The translations under genes were made by a program, and so were the position numbers. Under the pieces are notes generated by a model. It worked only from the letters and a program-made list of their open reading frames with translations, had not been told where the DNA came from and did not search any database. From assembly GCA_965200465.1 (NCBI GenBank), contig OZ241358.1, positions 3,844,001 to 3,908,000 of the forward strand: a DNA stretch of 64,000 nucleotides. The letters are read 5' to 3'. This document shows positions 1 to 7,949 of this stretch, one piece after another. Every line of letters starts with the position of its first letter. Positions within the stretch are counted from its first letter, which is position 1. The DNA is from Azophilus sp965200465 (GTDB taxonomy: Bacteria; Pseudomonadota; Gammaproteobacteria; Pseudomonadales; Azotimanducaceae).

Positions 1-887
1 CAGATGAGGCGCTGCCTGCCGACCAGTCCATTGCCCGCTCCGGCGAGACCCTGCGGCAGGACGATTGGCGCAACGAGTTGCTGAAGGCCGGCATTCGCGG
101 CAAGGCGGGTCAGCATATCTCCTTTGCCCGCTTGGAGCCGCTGCCAGGTGCCCGCTGGCTGCATGCGGAGGGCGAAACCCGCCCGGACGTCGCCGGCGCA
201 ATACAGGTGCGGGACGAGGGAACCGCCTTCAACGCGGAGCGCATCCTCGTCTCCTTTGGCCCGGACCACTCCCCTCTGGAGCAGCGCCAAGTGGAGTTGG
301 CGATTGAGGAGGCGCAAACGCTCGTTCCCCGCCCCAAAATCATCGTCTTCGCCGCCTTTCAGTTCGACCCGGAGGCCGCCAAGGACATTGACGAAACCAA
401 CTGGCCCGGCATCCAACTGCTGAAGGCGCAGATGAACGCCGACCTGCTCACCGAGGACCTCAAGCGCAACCGCACCAGCAACGAGAGCTTCTGGCTGATC
501 GGCCAGCCGGACATCGAGGTGGAGCGCATCGCCGAGGGCGAGGACGCCGACAAGATGCGCATCTCCGTCAAGGGCTTCGACTACTACAACACCAAAACCG
601 GCGACTTGGAGTCCGGCGGCGAAGACCGCATCGCCCTCTGGATGCTGGACCCGGACTACGACGGCCGCAGTCTGTTTCCCCGCCAAGTGTTCTTCCCCAT
701 GGCCAACGCCAAGGAGGGCTGGGTCAAGCTCGCCAAAAACCTGAAAGCCGAGATCGACCAAGCCCTGATCGAAGCCTACCGCGGCACGGTCTCCCTCCCC
801 TTCGAGCTTGGCGAACACGGCCGCGCCGCCGTCAAGATCGTGGATGACCGGGGAATCGAGAGCCTTAAGATCGTGAAGCTGAAGTGA
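1..887 (+). CDS. Site-specific DNA methyltransferase, C-terminal part (type III-like Mod); truncated by window edge
   Basis: The frame is open from base 3, so the gene begins before the window and only its last ~294 residues are visible. The visible part lacks the catalytic NPPY-type and FxGxG motifs. It has the acidic C-terminal region usual for adenine methyltransferases partnered with helicase-type restriction subunits, including blocks such as KRNRTSNESFWLIGQPD and SLFPRQVFFPMANAKEGW. The identification depends largely on context: the same operon ends in a helicase-nuclease of type III restriction type. Its TGA overlaps the ATG of the next gene, implying translational coupling. Expected role is to modify host DNA so the downstream nuclease spares it. 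The family call is moderately sure; recognition site and exact subtype cannot be read. Confidence 0.75.
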   Translation, partial: DEALPADQSIARSGETLRQDDWRNELLKAGIRGKAGQHISFARLEPLPGARWLHAEGETRPDVAGAIQVRDEGTAFNAERILVSFGPDHSPLEQRQVELAIEEAQTLVPRPKIIVFAAFQFDPEAAKDIDETNWPGIQLLKAQMNADLLTEDLKRNRTSNESFWLIGQPDIEVERIAEGEDADKMRISVKGFDYYNTKTGDLESGGEDRIALWMLDPDYDGRSLFPRQVFFPMANAKEGWVKLAKNLKAEIDQALIEAYRGTVSLPFELGEHGRAAVKIVDDRGIESLKIVKLK

Positions 888-1699
888 TGGAAAAGCCAAG
901 CAAAACGAAGGCCATAGAGCGCCTTCAGAAAGTCCTGAATGAAATACCTGCTCTGATGAAGCTGGGACAGGGTTCTGATAAATTTGAGAAATGGCGCAGA
1001 AATACCAGGGTCGCCATAGAAAATACATTCTTGAATGAATCCCGGAAAATGAAAGATTTTTCCAAAATCAGCTATTCACCAACAGTAGTATTCACCGGAA
1101 GTAATACTGATCATGAATTTCAGCGGGCTTATGTTAGAGGATTGGGAACAGCGAAAGCAAGGCTTGAATCGATGATCGAGGAAATAGAGGAATACTGGGA
1201 GGATGAAAACCAAGCATCAATAACTCCCATCTCTCAAGACGATGGATCGACGAATACGAATGAGATATTCATCGTTCACGGAAGAGACAACGAAACCAAA
1301 GAAACAATCGCCAGATTCCTTGAACGCTTGGACATCAAACCGGTCATACTACATGAGCAGCCAAATCAAGGTCGGACAATAATCGAGAAGTTCGAGCAAC
1401 ATGCTCAAGTCGGATTCGCCGTAGCTCTCCTGACACCGGACGATGTGGGTGCATTTCAGGAGGATGCAGGGAATCTGAAACCCCGCGCCAGACAGAATGT
1501 TGTTTTCGAGTTCGGGTATTTTATCGGACGCCTTGGCCGAAATCGGGTCTGCGCTCTGACGAAAGGAGACGTGGAGATTCCATCGGACTATGATGGAGTT
1601 GTCTACATTCCACTGGATGACGCCGGAGGCTGGAAGATCAAGCTTGTCAAGGAATTGCAAGGCGCTGGAATAGACGTCGATGCAAACCGCGCCTTGTAG
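887..1699 (+). CDS. TIR-like domain protein (CAP12/Pycsar-effector TIR type, predicted nucleotide-binding)
   Basis: A 270-residue protein whose N-terminal ~120 residues match nothing I recognise. From about residue 125 it has a TIR-like domain of the kind found in CBASS Cap12 and Pycsar TIR effectors: NEIFIVHGRDNETKETIA at the start, then ALLTPDDVG, RARQNVVFEFGYFIGRLGR and VYIPLDD. Glu208 in the FEFGYF segment is at the position of the catalytic glutamate of NAD-cleaving TIR domains. The ATG overlaps the methyltransferase stop (TGATG); a GTG one codon upstream is the alternative start. The gene is clearly richer in A and T than both neighbours, suggesting it was inserted into the restriction operon as a cassette. 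Likely a cytoplasmic NAD-depleting effector; no cyclase or sensor partner is visible. Confidence 0.8.
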   Translation: MEKPSKTKAIERLQKVLNEIPALMKLGQGSDKFEKWRRNTRVAIENTFLNESRKMKDFSKISYSPTVVFTGSNTDHEFQRAYVRGLGTAKARLESMIEEIEEYWEDENQASITPISQDDGSTNTNEIFIVHGRDNETKETIARFLERLDIKPVILHEQPNQGRTIIEKFEQHAQVGFAVALLTPDDVGAFQEDAGNLKPRARQNVVFEFGYFIGRLGRNRVCALTKGDVEIPSDYDGVVYIPLDDAGGWKIKLVKELQGAGIDVDANRAL

Positions 1700-1745
1700 G
1701 TGCGAATTTCGATTTTATCCAAGCCCCGACATCAAGGAGAGAGTA

Positions 1746-2057
1746 ATGAATCCGAAGGTTTCCGTTCCCAAAGGTCAGCTTGCGTCGTTCTGCCGAGCCA
1801 ACGGCATCGCACGGCTCGACGTCTTCGGCTCGGCGCTCCGTGCGGACTTCGGACCCGAGAGCGACATCGACCTTCTGGTGAAGTTCGAGCCGGGCCGGAC
1901 CCCGGGCCTTTTTGGCATTGCCCGCATGGAACAGGAGTTTGCCGCTCTCTTTGGCAGGAAGGTGGATCTGATCAGCCGTTGCGGCATCGAACAAAGCCGG
2001 AATTACATCCGTCGTGCCGCGATTCTCGAGTCAGCGGAGACGATTTATGCGGCGTGA
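1746..2057 (+). CDS. mntA: MNT-domain nucleotidyltransferase antitoxin (MntA-like)
   Basis: A 103-residue minimal nucleotidyltransferase. The signature is a GS pair (residues 28-29) followed at the normal distance by DID (40-42), the metal-binding aspartates. In type VII toxin-antitoxin systems the MNT protein adds AMP groups to the HEPN toxin and so silences it. The ATG is preceded by a strong AAGGAG site at about 1734, so this cassette can be translated independently of the TIR gene 46 bp upstream. A longer in-frame start at 1680 lies inside the TIR gene and is unlikely. The stop overlaps the next gene by 11 bases, the normal arrangement for mntA-hepT. Base composition returns to the G+C-rich level of the operon. 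Confidence 0.85.
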   Translation: MNPKVSVPKGQLASFCRANGIARLDVFGSALRADFGPESDIDLLVKFEPGRTPGLFGIARMEQEFAALFGRKVDLISRCGIEQSRNYIRRAAILESAETIYAA

Positions 2058-2415
2058 CGATGCTTGGTTGCTCGATATGCTGTTGGCGGCCCGTCGTGCG
2101 GTAGGATTCGCCGCGCCGCTGACGTTCCCCGAATTCGAAGACGATCACCTGCATCAATTGGCCATTCTGAAAGCTGTCGAAACCATCGGAGAGGCAGCGT
2201 CACGAATCAGCCAGGAGACGAAGGCCAGACATCCGGAAATCCCCTGGACGGAGATCATCGGACTGCGCAACCGACTCGTGCATGCCTATTTCGCGATCCA
2301 ACTCGACATCGTATGGCAGATCGTGCAGGACGACCTGCCTCCGTTGATCAAACAGCTCGAACCACTGGTTCCCCCGGAGCCCGACGGATGCCCCAGTCCA
2401 GCATCGACCGCCTGA
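2047..2415 (+). CDS. hepT: HEPN-domain RNase toxin (HepT-like, DUF86)
   Basis: A 122-residue all-helical HEPN protein. The active motif RNRLVHAY at residues 74-81 fits R-x4-H-x-Y exactly: Arg74 and His79 are the expected RNase residues, and Tyr81 is the residue that MntA-type partners AMPylate. The family acts as a dimeric cytoplasmic RNase, toxic when not modified. The start at 2047 sits inside the antitoxin gene, and the reading frame runs 28 bases into the restriction-subunit gene, so all three are likely translationally coupled. An in-frame ATG at 2014 lies further inside the antitoxin gene and is less likely. Its placement between mod and res genes, rather than as a free-standing pair, is unusual. 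Confidence 0.85.
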   Translation: MRRDDAWLLDMLLAARRAVGFAAPLTFPEFEDDHLHQLAILKAVETIGEAASRISQETKARHPEIPWTEIIGLRNRLVHAYFAIQLDIVWQIVQDDLPPLIKQLEPLVPPEPDGCPSPASTA

Positions 2416-5183
2416 TTGTCAACTCCCCCTACGAGGAACCGGCGCAGCATTGGCGTTACGACCGCAGCACCCGCCTGTTTGACTTGGTGCCGGGCCGTCG
2501 TCCCGCCGGCTACGTCGTCGCCTCGAAGGATTCCAGGTCCTTTGACGACCCCGGCGTCTTTGTGGAAATTCCCTTGGTCAACCGCATCCGCCCTCGCGTC
2601 AAGGCGTGGCGGGAGGCCGGCCATCCGGGCGTTTCCGGCGTCACGCGCCGTTTGCTTCGGCATTGGATGGATCCGGAGGAATTCGCGGCCCGGCGCTTCT
2701 TCTTCTGCCAAGTGGAGGCGGCGGAGACGCTGATTTGGCTGCTGGAGGCACCGGCGGCGGAAAGAGTGGGCCTGCACATCCCCTCCGACGGTGGCGGCTT
2801 TCAGCGCCTGTGCGCCAAGATGGCCACGGGTTCCGGCAAGACGGTGGTGATGGCCATGCTCATCGCTTGGCAGGTGCTCAACAAGGTGGCGCATCCGCAA
2901 GATCGCCGCTTCTCCAGGAACGTGCTGGTCATCGCGCCGGGCCTCACCGTCAAGAACCGCTTGGCGGTGCTTAAGCCGGCCCATCCCGAAAACTACTACG
3001 AGGCGTTCCGCATTCTGCCTCCCGCCCTGCTGGACAAGCTTCGGCAGGGCCGGGTGGCGGTGCGCAATTGGCATGCGCTCAATTGGGAGACGGAGGAACG
3101 CATCAATCGGCGACGCAGCGTGGACAAGCGCGGTGCCAAGAGCGACGAAGCCTATGTGCGGGAAGTGCTGGGCGACATGGCGGCGGCCCGGGACCTTCTG
3201 GTCATCAATGACGAGGCCCATCATGCTTGGCGCGTGGCCGGGCGGGCCCGCATCAAGGGCATTGGCAAAGCCGCAATCGACGAGGCCACCAAGTGGGTGG
3301 GCGGCTTGGACCGCATCCACCGGGCGCGGGGCATCCTGCGCTGCTGCGATTTCTCCGCCACCCCTTTCGCCCCTTCCGGCGGAACCAGTTCGGAGGAGGC
3401 GCTGTTCGGCTGGATCGTCAGCGACTTCGGCCTGAACGACGCCATTGAAGCGGGCTTGGTCAAGACGCCCAGAGTGGTGGTGCGGGACGACGCCCTGCCG
3501 GACGCCGGCACTTACCGATCGCGCCTGTACCACATCTACAACGACGCCGAGGTGAAGGACGACCTGAACCGCCGCGCCCAAGCCACTGCACCGCTGCCCG
3601 ACCTGGTGCTGAACGGCTACCACCTGCTGGGCCACGATTGGCGGGAGACCGCCAAGGCTTGGCAAGCCCAGGGCGCCCTCACCCGGCCGGTCATGATCAC
3701 CGTGGCCAACCGCACGGAGACCGCCGCTCGCGTCAAGCAGGCATTCGACAGCGGCAAAATCCGCATCCAGGAGCTTTGCGACCCGCAGCGCACTCTGCAC
3801 ATCGACTCCAAGGCGCTCGCCGCCGCCGAGGCCGCGGAAGAATCGCTAACCGCAGCCAACGGCCAAGGCGGGGATGACGGCCAAGCGCCTAGGGGCGACG
3901 CCAAGCAGCGAGCCGCCGAACGGCTGCGCCGGCAGGTCGATACCGTGGGCCGCATGGGACAGCCCGGCGAGCGCATTCAGAACGTCATCTCCGTGGGCAT
4001 GCTCTCCGAGGGCTGGGACGCCAAGACCGTCACCCACATCATGGGCCTGCGCGCCTTCGCCAGCCAGTTGCTCTGCGAACAGGTGGTGGGCCGCGGCCTG
4101 CGCCGCACCGCCTACGAGGTCAACCCGGCAAGTGGCCTGTTCGAGGCGGAGCACGTCAACGTCTTCGGCGTGCCCTTCACCTTCCTGCCCCACGAATCCA
4201 TGGATGACACGGTGCCGCCGCCGCCGCAACCCAAAACCGCCATCGAGCCGGACCCGGACAAGGCCCAATTCGCCATCCGCTGGCCCAACATCGTGCGCAT
4301 CGACCGGCTGTTCCGCCCGCGCCTGACCTTGGATTGGAGCAAGGTGGAGATCTTGACGCTGGACGCCAGCCAAACGGCCAAGCTCGCGGAGCTTGCGCCC
4401 ATCGTCGAAGGCAAGCCGGACGTCACCCGCTTGACCGCCATCGAACTGGAGAGCTTGGCGCGGGAGTTCCGCACCCAACGCATCATCTTTGAGGCGGCGC
4501 GGGACCTGTACGACGGGATGCAGGCGGATTGGCAAGGCAGCCGCGAGGTTTTGCTTGCCCAACTGGTGCGGCTGACCGAGCAGTTCATCCGCTCCGAGCG
4601 GATTGCCATCGAACCAAGGCTGTTCGCCCAGGACGGCTTGAAGCGCCGGCTGCTGCTGACGCTGAACATGACCAAGCTGGTGCAGCACATCTGGCAGGCC
4701 ATCCGCTTCGAGAACGTGGCAAGACTCACGCCAGTGTTCGACCGCGACCATCCCATCCGCGCCACTGGGGACATGGCCACTTGGCACACCGCCAAGCCCT
4801 GCGAACGCACCCAGCGCAGCCACATCAACTTCTGCGTTTACGACAGCGCTTGGGAGGCGTCCGAAGCCTATGCTTTGGAGCGCAGCGAATTGGTGGACGC
4901 TTGGGTGAAGAATGACCACTTGGGCTTCGAACTGTTCTATGTGCATGGCGGCGTTGTGCATAAGTACCGGCCGGATTTCCTTATCCGCCTCAAGAGCGGG
5001 AACATGCTGGTGTTGGAGGTGAAAGGCTGGGAGCGGGAGCAGGAGCAGACCAAACGGCGGTTCCTGCAGGAGTGGGTGGAGGCGGTCAACGCCCACGGCG
5101 GCTTCGGGCGCTGGGCTTGGGGCGTGGCCAAGCGGCCGGGCGAGGTTCAGGACATTCTGCTCGAAACCTCGGCCATCGGCTGA
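2388..5183 (+). CDS. Type III-like restriction subunit: SF2 helicase with C-terminal PD-(D/E)xK nuclease
   Basis: A 931-residue protein. Visible helicase motifs: Walker A MATGSGKT (145-152), DEAH (275-278), SAT (323-325), the GMLSEGWDAK block, and motif VI EQVVGRGLRR (564-573). Near the C terminus RPDFLIRL (PD at 862-863) followed by LEVKG (Glu877, Lys879) forms a PD-(D/E)xK nuclease core. This is the layout of the restriction subunits often called the BPTD_3080 family. It would move along unmodified DNA using ATP and cut it with the upstream methyltransferase. I chose the ATG at 2388 because homologous sequence begins there (MPQSSIDRL). The frame is open back to 2064, but that stretch is the HEPN gene read in another frame. 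Confidence 0.88.
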   Translation: MPQSSIDRLIVNSPYEEPAQHWRYDRSTRLFDLVPGRRPAGYVVASKDSRSFDDPGVFVEIPLVNRIRPRVKAWREAGHPGVSGVTRRLLRHWMDPEEFAARRFFFCQVEAAETLIWLLEAPAAERVGLHIPSDGGGFQRLCAKMATGSGKTVVMAMLIAWQVLNKVAHPQDRRFSRNVLVIAPGLTVKNRLAVLKPAHPENYYEAFRILPPALLDKLRQGRVAVRNWHALNWETEERINRRRSVDKRGAKSDEAYVREVLGDMAAARDLLVINDEAHHAWRVAGRARIKGIGKAAIDEATKWVGGLDRIHRARGILRCCDFSATPFAPSGGTSSEEALFGWIVSDFGLNDAIEAGLVKTPRVVVRDDALPDAGTYRSRLYHIYNDAEVKDDLNRRAQATAPLPDLVLNGYHLLGHDWRETAKAWQAQGALTRPVMITVANRTETAARVKQAFDSGKIRIQELCDPQRTLHIDSKALAAAEAAEESLTAANGQGGDDGQAPRGDAKQRAAERLRRQVDTVGRMGQPGERIQNVISVGMLSEGWDAKTVTHIMGLRAFASQLLCEQVVGRGLRRTAYEVNPASGLFEAEHVNVFGVPFTFLPHESMDDTVPPPPQPKTAIEPDPDKAQFAIRWPNIVRIDRLFRPRLTLDWSKVEILTLDASQTAKLAELAPIVEGKPDVTRLTAIELESLAREFRTQRIIFEAARDLYDGMQADWQGSREVLLAQLVRLTEQFIRSERIAIEPRLFAQDGLKRRLLLTLNMTKLVQHIWQAIRFENVARLTPVFDRDHPIRATGDMATWHTAKPCERTQRSHINFCVYDSAWEASEAYALERSELVDAWVKNDHLGFELFYVHGGVVHKYRPDFLIRLKSGNMLVLEVKGWEREQEQTKRRFLQEWVEAVNAHGGFGRWAWGVAKRPGEVQDILLETSAIG

Positions 5184-5205
5184 AATGCCTCTGTTGACGG
5201 AAATT

Positions 5206-5369
5206 CCCCAATCCCCGGATAAGGATCGCCCGCCCCGCATGCGGGCCGGACCGCCCGCGCTCTTAAGAATCGGACCTTCGCAAGCACCGCAACCATGCAA
5301 GTGCCGGAAAAACCCTTGCACGGTGCGCCTTGCAACGCGCTGCAATGATTCCTTAAGCGGGAATTGGGG
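5206..5369. mobile_element. MITE-like element, copy A (164 bp) with terminal inverted repeats
   Basis: Non-coding element beginning CCCCAATCCCCGGATAAGGA and ending with the near reverse complement TCCTTAAGCGGGAATTGGGG. Its internal sequence (TTAAGAATCGGACC and TTGCAACGCGCTGCAA blocks) recurs in the opposite orientation in copy B. It is flanked by ACGGAAATT on the left and ACGGCAATT on the right, a 9-bp direct repeat with one mismatch that looks like a target-site duplication. It contains no ORF, so any transposition would need a transposase supplied elsewhere. It lies just after the restriction operon and before the TonB-domain gene. Confidence 0.75.
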
Positions 5370-5506
5370 ACGGCAATTAAAAAGTTGACTGCGGCGAAAA
5401 AGTATTGTAGTAAAGTCGTAACAATAAGCTTAAGTGGGTGTCTTTTCATGATGTTGGCTTTGCCATTTCTTCCTTGGGAATCCGGGGAGTTGCCGCTGTT
5501 TATGGA

Positions 5507-5524
5507 CCCCCCCCCCCCCCCCCC
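5507..5524. repeat. Homopolymeric C tract, 18 nt
   Basis: Eighteen consecutive C residues in the leader of the TonB-domain gene. An ATG pair at 5448/5451 opens a frame through the tract that currently ends at 5570. Sixteen or 19 Cs would instead join that start to the TonB-domain frame through a polyproline stretch. Tracts this long are prone to slippage in cells and to sequencing error; the sequence cannot separate the two. Confidence 0.9.
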
Positions 5525-5566
5525 GTTGACGGCGGCCGTCTTTCCTTTTCCGTCATGTCCAGCCCA

Positions 5567-6025
5567 ATGAAGGCCCTGTTGGCGGCTTTGCTCCTGCTGT
5601 GCGCCGGCGCCTCGGCTGCGCAGGTGGAGGAGGAGCGCATGGCGTTCACTATTTGGGACGGTAGCGGAGCGGTCGTTCATAAAGCCTTCAAGAAGGATGC
5701 AACGCAGGGCCAAACCGCCGCGTCTCCTTATGAGGATGTTGTTCCGGCCCGGGAAATTCCCGAGGTGCTGTTTGCGCCGCCGCCCAAGTATCCCAAGCGG
5801 CTTGCGAATTTGGGCATGAAGGGATGGGTTAGGCTTAAGTTCACGATCGACGAGCAAGGCGGAGTGGCGGAGCCTGAGGTGATTGACATGCATCCCCGCA
5901 AATACTTCGCCAGAGCCGCCTTGCAGACCATTAGCCGCTACAAATTCGCTCCCCCAATGCTGGCCGGCAAGCCGACGCCTTTGGCGGACGTCACCGTGCG
6001 CATGACGTTTGATCCTGACAGATAG
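5567..6025 (+). CDS. Secreted TonB C-terminal-domain protein
   Basis: About 152 residues. The N terminus (MKALLAALLLLCAGASAAQ) is a typical Sec signal peptide ending ASA-AQ. The C-terminal half is a TonB/TolA-like domain with PPPKYPKRLANLG, GWVRLKFTIDEQG and ALQTISRYKFAPP. It lacks the proline-rich spacer and membrane anchor of a real TonB, so it probably lies free in the periplasm, with no assignable partner. An ATG at 5555 and an in-frame GTG at 5438 are alternative starts. None of the near starts has a clear ribosome site, which makes a start upstream of the C tract conceivable. A weak sigma70-like promoter (TTGACT at 5385, TAGTAA 17 bases later) precedes it. The 3' end overlaps convergent prmC by 35 bases. 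Confidence 0.75.
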   Translation: MKALLAALLLLCAGASAAQVEEERMAFTIWDGSGAVVHKAFKKDATQGQTAASPYEDVVPAREIPEVLFAPPPKYPKRLANLGMKGWVRLKFTIDEQGGVAEPEVIDMHPRKYFARAALQTISRYKFAPPMLAGKPTPLADVTVRMTFDPDR

Positions 6026-6851
6026 CCCCTAAGGGCTTGTGGGCGGTGGTTAGCCTAGGGTGCGCCGCCAGGTCGCGCTGATTGGCGATGCGCTCAAAGC
6101 CGTGCCTCTCCAGCAGCGCCGCCACCGCCGCCGCTTGGTCGTGGCCATGCTCCAGGCTCAGCCATGCGCCGGGCCGCAGATGCGCACCGGCTTGGCCGAT
6201 GACCGCCTCTAAGGCGTCAAGGCCCGTAGCACCGCCGGCCAGCGCCATTTTGGGTTCGAACCGCAGTTCGCCAAGTGCTGCGTCCCCGTCGGCAACGTAT
6301 GGGGGGTTGGTGAGTATGGCGTCGAACTCGTCGGCAAGGGCGCTGAACCAGTCGCTCTGCACGAAGCGGACTTTCGCCTTGTGCCGTTGGGCGTTGTCGG
6401 CGGCGATGGCTAAGGCGTCAGCGGAAAGGTCGCTGGCGGTCACCTGCAGATCCGGCCGCTCCGTCTTGACGGCGATGGCGATGCAGCCGCTGCCGGTGCC
6501 GAGGTCCAGGACGCGCTCGCCCGGCTTCGCTTTGCGGAGCAGGGTCTCCACAAGAAGCTCGGTTTCCGGGCGTGGCGCCAGCACCCGGCGGTCAACCTTG
6601 AAGCTAAGCCCAAAGAACTCCTTTTCGCCCAGGATGTGCGCCAAGGGTTCCTGCCTTCGCCGCCGCGCAGCTAGGCGGTTGAGGGTTCGCCCCTGCGCCG
6701 CGCTAAGCGTTGTTTCCGGCCGGGCTACAACCTTGGCGCGGCTGACTTGGAGCGCATGGGCCGCCAGAACCTCTCGGTCAAGCCTTGGGATGTCCCCATT
6801 GGCGGCGGACCAGCAGGCCAAGGAGGTGGGCAAAGGCCGGCTAGGGCTCAC
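5991..6851 (-). CDS. prmC: Peptide chain release factor N5-glutamine methyltransferase PrmC
   Basis: A 286-residue class I SAM methyltransferase. SAM-binding motif I is VLDLGTGSGCIAIA, and the catalytic NPPY (ILTNPPYVAD) binds the glutamine amide. The N-terminal helical domain contains the typical PRLDREVLAAHAL. PrmC methylates the glutamine of the GGQ motif in release factors RF1 and RF2. Position supports this: it follows prfA directly, as in most gammaproteobacteria. I chose the GTG at 6851, which overlaps the prfA stop by 11 bases; the frame extends to 6890, but the extra residues are not family-like. It should be cotranscribed with hemA and prfA. Confidence 0.92.
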   Translation of the reverse strand: MSPSRPLPTSLACWSAANGDIPRLDREVLAAHALQVSRAKVVARPETTLSAAQGRTLNRLAARRRRQEPLAHILGEKEFFGLSFKVDRRVLAPRPETELLVETLLRKAKPGERVLDLGTGSGCIAIAVKTERPDLQVTASDLSADALAIAADNAQRHKAKVRFVQSDWFSALADEFDAILTNPPYVADGDAALGELRFEPKMALAGGATGLDALEAVIGQAGAHLRPGAWLSLEHGHDQAAAVAALLERHGFERIANQRDLAAHPRLTTAHKPLGAICQDQTSCAR

Positions 6852-7935
6852 CCAAGCTCGCCAATTGGTCGGCTTGATGCTCCTGGCCAAGCGCCTCCAG
6901 GATGCCCTCCAAAGCGCCCTCCAGCACTTGGTCCAGTTGATGCAGGGTCAGGTTGATGCGATGGTCGGTCACCCGGCCTTGGGGGAAGTTGTAGGTGCGG
7001 ATGCGCTCGGAGCGGTCTCCGGACCCCACTAGGTTGCGGCGGGACTCCGCCCGTTCGCTTTGCTGCCGCCGCCTTGAGCTGTCCAGCAGGCGGGCCTGCA
7101 GCAGGGCCAGGGCGCGGGCCTTGTTCTTGTGCTGGGAGCGCTCGTCCTGGCACTCCACGACGATGCCGCTGGGCAGATGGGTCAGGCGCACGGCGGAGTC
7201 CGTCTTGTTCACGTGCTGCCCGCCGGCGCCGGAGGCGCGAAAGGTGTCTATGCGCAGCTCGTTCCGGTTGATTTCAACATGGTCGATTGGCGCGGTTTCG
7301 GGAAGCACCGCCACGGTGCAGGCGGAGGTGTGGATGCGGCCTTGGGATTCGGTTTGCGGCACCCGCTGCACGCGATGCACGCCGGATTCAAACTTCAGTT
7401 TGCCGTAAACCTCCTTGCCCTCCACGCCGGTGATGATCTCCTTGTACCCGCCGTGCTCGCCGGCGCGGCGGCTCAAGATCTCCAGGCGCCAGCCTTGGCC
7501 TTCGGCGTACTTTTCGTACATGCGGAACAGGTCGCCGGCGAACAGGGCCGCCTCGTCGCCGCCGGTGCCGGCGCGAATCTCTAAGAATGCGTTGGCGCTG
7601 TCCTCGGCGTCCTTGGGCAGCAGCGAGGCGCGCAGGGCGGCCTCCTCCTCCGCCATCCGCCGCGCTAGGCTGTGCGCCTCCTCTTCGGCAAGTTCGCGCA
7701 ACTCCTCGTCATCCCCCTGCTCGGCCAAGGCGGTGGACTCCCGCCACTCCCTTTCGAGCTGCTGGAACTGCTGGAATTTGCGCGTCACCGGCTGCAGTTC
7801 GGCGAATTCCCGGGACAGGCTCGCAAACTGCCGCCGGTCGGCGACCACCTCGCCGTTGGCCAGCAAGGCGGAAACCTCCTCAAAGCGGGCCGCTAGATCC
7901 TTCAGCTTCGCCGTCATGGAGTTGGAAAGGGCCAT
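6841..7935 (-). CDS. prfA: Peptide chain release factor 1
   Basis: A 364-residue class I release factor. The GGQ motif is in SGAGGQHVNKTDSAVRL, and the stop-codon-reading loop in HRVQRVPQTESQGRIHTS has PxT (PQT here), which marks RF1 (UAA/UAG) rather than RF2 with its SPF. Length is normal for the family. It lies 14 bases after hemA in the same direction and overlaps prmC, reproducing the hemA-prfA-prmC operon. The start may be the first ATG (MALSNSM) or the in-frame ATG six codons on (MTAKLKDL), which looks more like homologues. Confidence 0.95.
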   Translation of the reverse strand: MALSNSMTAKLKDLAARFEEVSALLANGEVVADRRQFASLSREFAELQPVTRKFQQFQQLEREWRESTALAEQGDDEELRELAEEEAHSLARRMAEEEAALRASLLPKDAEDSANAFLEIRAGTGGDEAALFAGDLFRMYEKYAEGQGWRLEILSRRAGEHGGYKEIITGVEGKEVYGKLKFESGVHRVQRVPQTESQGRIHTSACTVAVLPETAPIDHVEINRNELRIDTFRASGAGGQHVNKTDSAVRLTHLPSGIVVECQDERSQHKNKARALALLQARLLDSSRRRQQSERAESRRNLVGSGDRSERIRTYNFPQGRVTDHRINLTLHQLDQVLEGALEGILEALGQEHQADQLASLGEP

Positions 7936-7949
7936 CTTGGGGGTGCGCC

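Noticed and set aside
887..2415. CBASS or Pycsar system
   Set aside because: No nucleotide cyclase is present; the MNT protein is a small antitoxin-type nucleotidyltransferase, not a CD-NTase.
2286..5345. Two ~500-residue open frames on the minus strand opposite the restriction gene
   Set aside because: They are frames mirrored from a G+C-rich coding gene. Their translations are rich in His, Gln, Arg and Gly with no motifs, while the plus strand carries the full helicase-nuclease.
5438..5566. GTG 5438 as the real start of the TonB-domain protein
   Set aside because: It would place a polyproline run and ~40 unrelated residues before a complete signal peptide; kept only as part of the slippage hypothesis.
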